Origin: CAVVYV01 sp963818205
GTDB taxonomy: Bacteria; Actinomycetota; Thermoleophilia; Solirubrobacterales; 70-9
Length of the DNA stretch: 64,000 nucleotides
Direction: 5' to 3'
NCBI GenBank assembly: GCA_963818205.1
Contig: CAWFRG010000009.1
Location: forward strand, 186,001-250,000
Below are positions 62,587 through 64,000 of the stretch, piece after piece; position 1 is the first letter of the stretch; each line of letters starts with the position of its first letter. The notes under the pieces are model-generated. The model ran no database searches. It saw only the letters and a program-made list of their open reading frames with translations, and was not told the origin of the DNA. The position numbers and the translations under genes are program-made.

Positions 62587-63939
62587 GTCAGGCGCGGCCA
62601 CCCTGCCGCCCGCGATCACGTTGACGAAGCTCTCCAGGTGCTTGGTGGTCCAGCACTCGAAGGCGCCGTCGCAGTAGGGCTCGTACGCGGCCATCACCGA
62701 GTCGCCGTAGTTCCAGTAGAGCCGCGGCTCCGGGTTGAGCCAGAAGGTGCGCCCGGAGCGCTCGGCGATCGTCCCGAAGGTGTCGGCGTGCGGCTCGCGG
62801 CCGTTGGTGCGGGCGTCGCCGAGGACGATCACGGTCGAGCGCGGCCCCAGCTCCTCCGCGATCTCCTCGCGGAACTCGAGCCAGACCCGGCCGTAGTCGG
62901 TGTAGCCCGACACATCGGCAACACCCCCTTCAGACGAAACGCGCTCGGCGATCCGGCGGAAGTCGCGCTCGTGCTCGAAGATGTCGGTGACCTCGCTGAT
63001 CCGCTCGATGAAGACGAAGCTGCGCAGCTTCCGGAACGAGTCGTGGAGCGCGTGCAGGACGGAGAGGAAGAAGACGCTGGCGCTGGAGACCGAGGTGGAG
63101 ACGTCGCAGAGGACGTAGATCTCGGGCCGGCGGGGGCGCTTCGGCCGGTAGCGGAGCCGGAGCGGAACCCCGCCGGTCTCCAGCGAGGCGCGCATCGTCC
63201 GCCGGACGTCCACCACTCGTCCCTTGTGCCTGCCCCGCTGCTCGTGACCGAGGGTGGCGATCCGGCGCTTCAGCTGCGCCACCGCCCGGTGCACCGCGGC
63301 CAGGTCCTGAGCCGGGCTGGTGGGGAGCGCCCGGTCGAGCTCGGCGAGCGGCCGGGAGGGGGGCAGCTTGCCCGTCCGCTCGATCGTCGCCCGCTCCAGC
63401 TCCCGCCGCAGGTGCTGCTCGAAGCGCCGCACCTGCTCGGGATCGAGCGGGGGCTCCTGCTCGCCGTCGGCGCCGCCGCCCCGCGCCTGTAGCCCCAGCG
63501 CCCGGCGGATTCGCTGGACGTCGACGCCGATCACCCCGGAGCGCTCGCCGCGGCGCCCGAAGGCGGTCATCGCCAGCCGCGCCAGGTCGCGCATCTCGCC
63601 GTCGTTGCCCGCGGTGATCGCCCGTCGGATCGCCTCCCGGAGCTCGTCGAGGTCGATCCGCTCGGCGCCCTCGAAGCGCTCGTTCGCCTCCTCCATCTCA
63701 AGGGCCTCGGCCTCGGCGGCGCGGAAGAAGTGGCGGTCGAAGAGGAGCTCGAAGATCCGGCGGTCCTCCTGGGACTTGGCGATCGTCGCCGCGAGCGACT
63801 CACGGAAGTCGCGCTGGTCGGTCCAGCTGACCTCGTCCAGGGCCTCGAAGGCGTCGAGGATCTCCGAGGTGCCGACCGCGACCCCCTCCGAGCGGAGGTC
63901 CTCGAAGAAGGCGAGCAGGCTCCCCGCGGTCGTGGACAT
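62587..63939 (-). CDS. VWA domain-containing (CoxE-like) protein
   Basis: About 450 residues: LLAFFEDLRSEGVAVGTSEI, IDLDELREAIRRAITAGNDG, then the VWA domain with RPEIYVLCDVSTSVSSASVF (D-x-S-x-S MIDAS), GYTDYGRVWLEFREEIAEEL and TVIVLGDARTNGREPHADTF, ending near LESFVNVIAGG. The frame then stays open for another 1.1 kb through the antisense of the CHAD gene, which is not credible. I put the end at about 62587, where TGA and TAG lie one or two bases out of frame. Partner is normally a MoxR ATPase, which probably lies just off the right edge. Confidence 0.8.
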
Positions 63940-64000
63940 CAGGAGCCGGCTGGGGCCGGCGGCCCTGAATCCACTTCTGCGGCGCCGCTCCTGCAGCTTC
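63939..64000 (-). CDS. C-terminal end of an upstream gene (possibly MoxR-type ATPase), partial
   Basis: A frame entering from the right edge ends AEVDSGPPAPAGS with TGA at 63941-63939, overlapping the ATG of the VWA gene (TGATG). Twenty residues are too few to name it; the MoxR idea rests only on the usual MoxR-CoxE gene order. Confidence 0.3.
   Translation of the reverse strand, partial: SCRSGAAEVDSGPPAPAGS

Noticed and set aside
62900..62950. A fifth copy of the dispersed element in the VWA gene
   Set aside because: Only GTTTCGTC is shared; the encoded segment (SSEGGVADVSGYTDYG) is normal for the VWA family.

Overview
The window is very GC-rich, densely packed chromosomal DNA from an actinobacterium. 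Pointers to Actinomycetota are an H2TH-type integration host factor (mIHF) gene, an F420-type (Ddn-like) nitroreductase gene, a two-gene YrbE/MlaE permease set, an FprA-type ferredoxin-NADP reductase, a DegV protein, a phage-holin/DUF3618 pair and an Amt-GlnB-GlnA nitrogen block. The mix, with three PQQ-type sugar dehydrogenases in a row, fits the class Thermoleophilia (Solirubrobacterales or relatives) best, but that placement is inference. No rRNA or tRNA gene was seen. Many genes carry one or more single-base frame breaks while keeping full-length homology in the neighbouring frame. This looks mostly like uncorrected sequencing error rather than gene decay, and I give whole-gene spans and note the breaks.

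Layout: 0-2 kb, CoA-transferase tail, MerR regulator and isoprenylcysteine-methyltransferase-like membrane protein. 2-5.3 kb, a large cyclase/AAA/TPR regulator. 5.4-6.3 kb, an MscS channel whose C-terminus has been replaced by the tail of an SDR epimerase. 6.4-9.3 kb, nitrilase-TetR-hydrolase operon behind a TetR-like operator. 9.3-14.5 kb, envelope small proteins, ArsC, DegV, SDR and an iron-sulfur trafficking group (ErpA/IscA, CGFS glutaredoxin, BolA). 14.7-22 kb, methyltransferase, GDPD, FprA, a 61-bp tandem repeat, HemQ, a glycosyltransferase-flippase fusion and a hydrolase. 22-25.9 kb, SoxR with a clear soxbox promoter driving a DUF5519 gene, then MetE. 26-32 kb, an accessory region in which four genes alternate with a small hairpin repeat; an IS110/IS1111-type element sits in the loop of one hairpin. 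32-36.7 kb, nitrogen assimilation (Amt, PII, GlnA, PucR-type regulator). 36.8-42.7 kb, secreted proteins and three paralogous sugar dehydrogenases. 42.8-45.6 kb, a lipid ABC transporter (two MlaE permeases plus ATPase). 45.6-53.5 kb, hydrolase, FAD monooxygenase, MMPL transporter, redoxin, B3/B4 protein and mIHF. 53.8-56.4 kb, a divergent pair resembling serine palmitoyltransferase and a GNAT-type N-acyltransferase, a possible sphingolipid locus. 56.4-64 kb, PEBP protein, AlkA-like glycosylase, a TPP-riboswitch-controlled ABC importer, CYTH, CHAD and VWA proteins.

The most interesting signals are (1) a dispersed ~50-85 bp element present four times, three times read in the same frame inside or at the start of proteins, including a ~16-residue insertion in one sugar dehydrogenase that its two neighbouring paralogues lack; (2) the hairpin-gene array with an IS element exactly in a hairpin loop; and (3) the putative ceramide-type locus.
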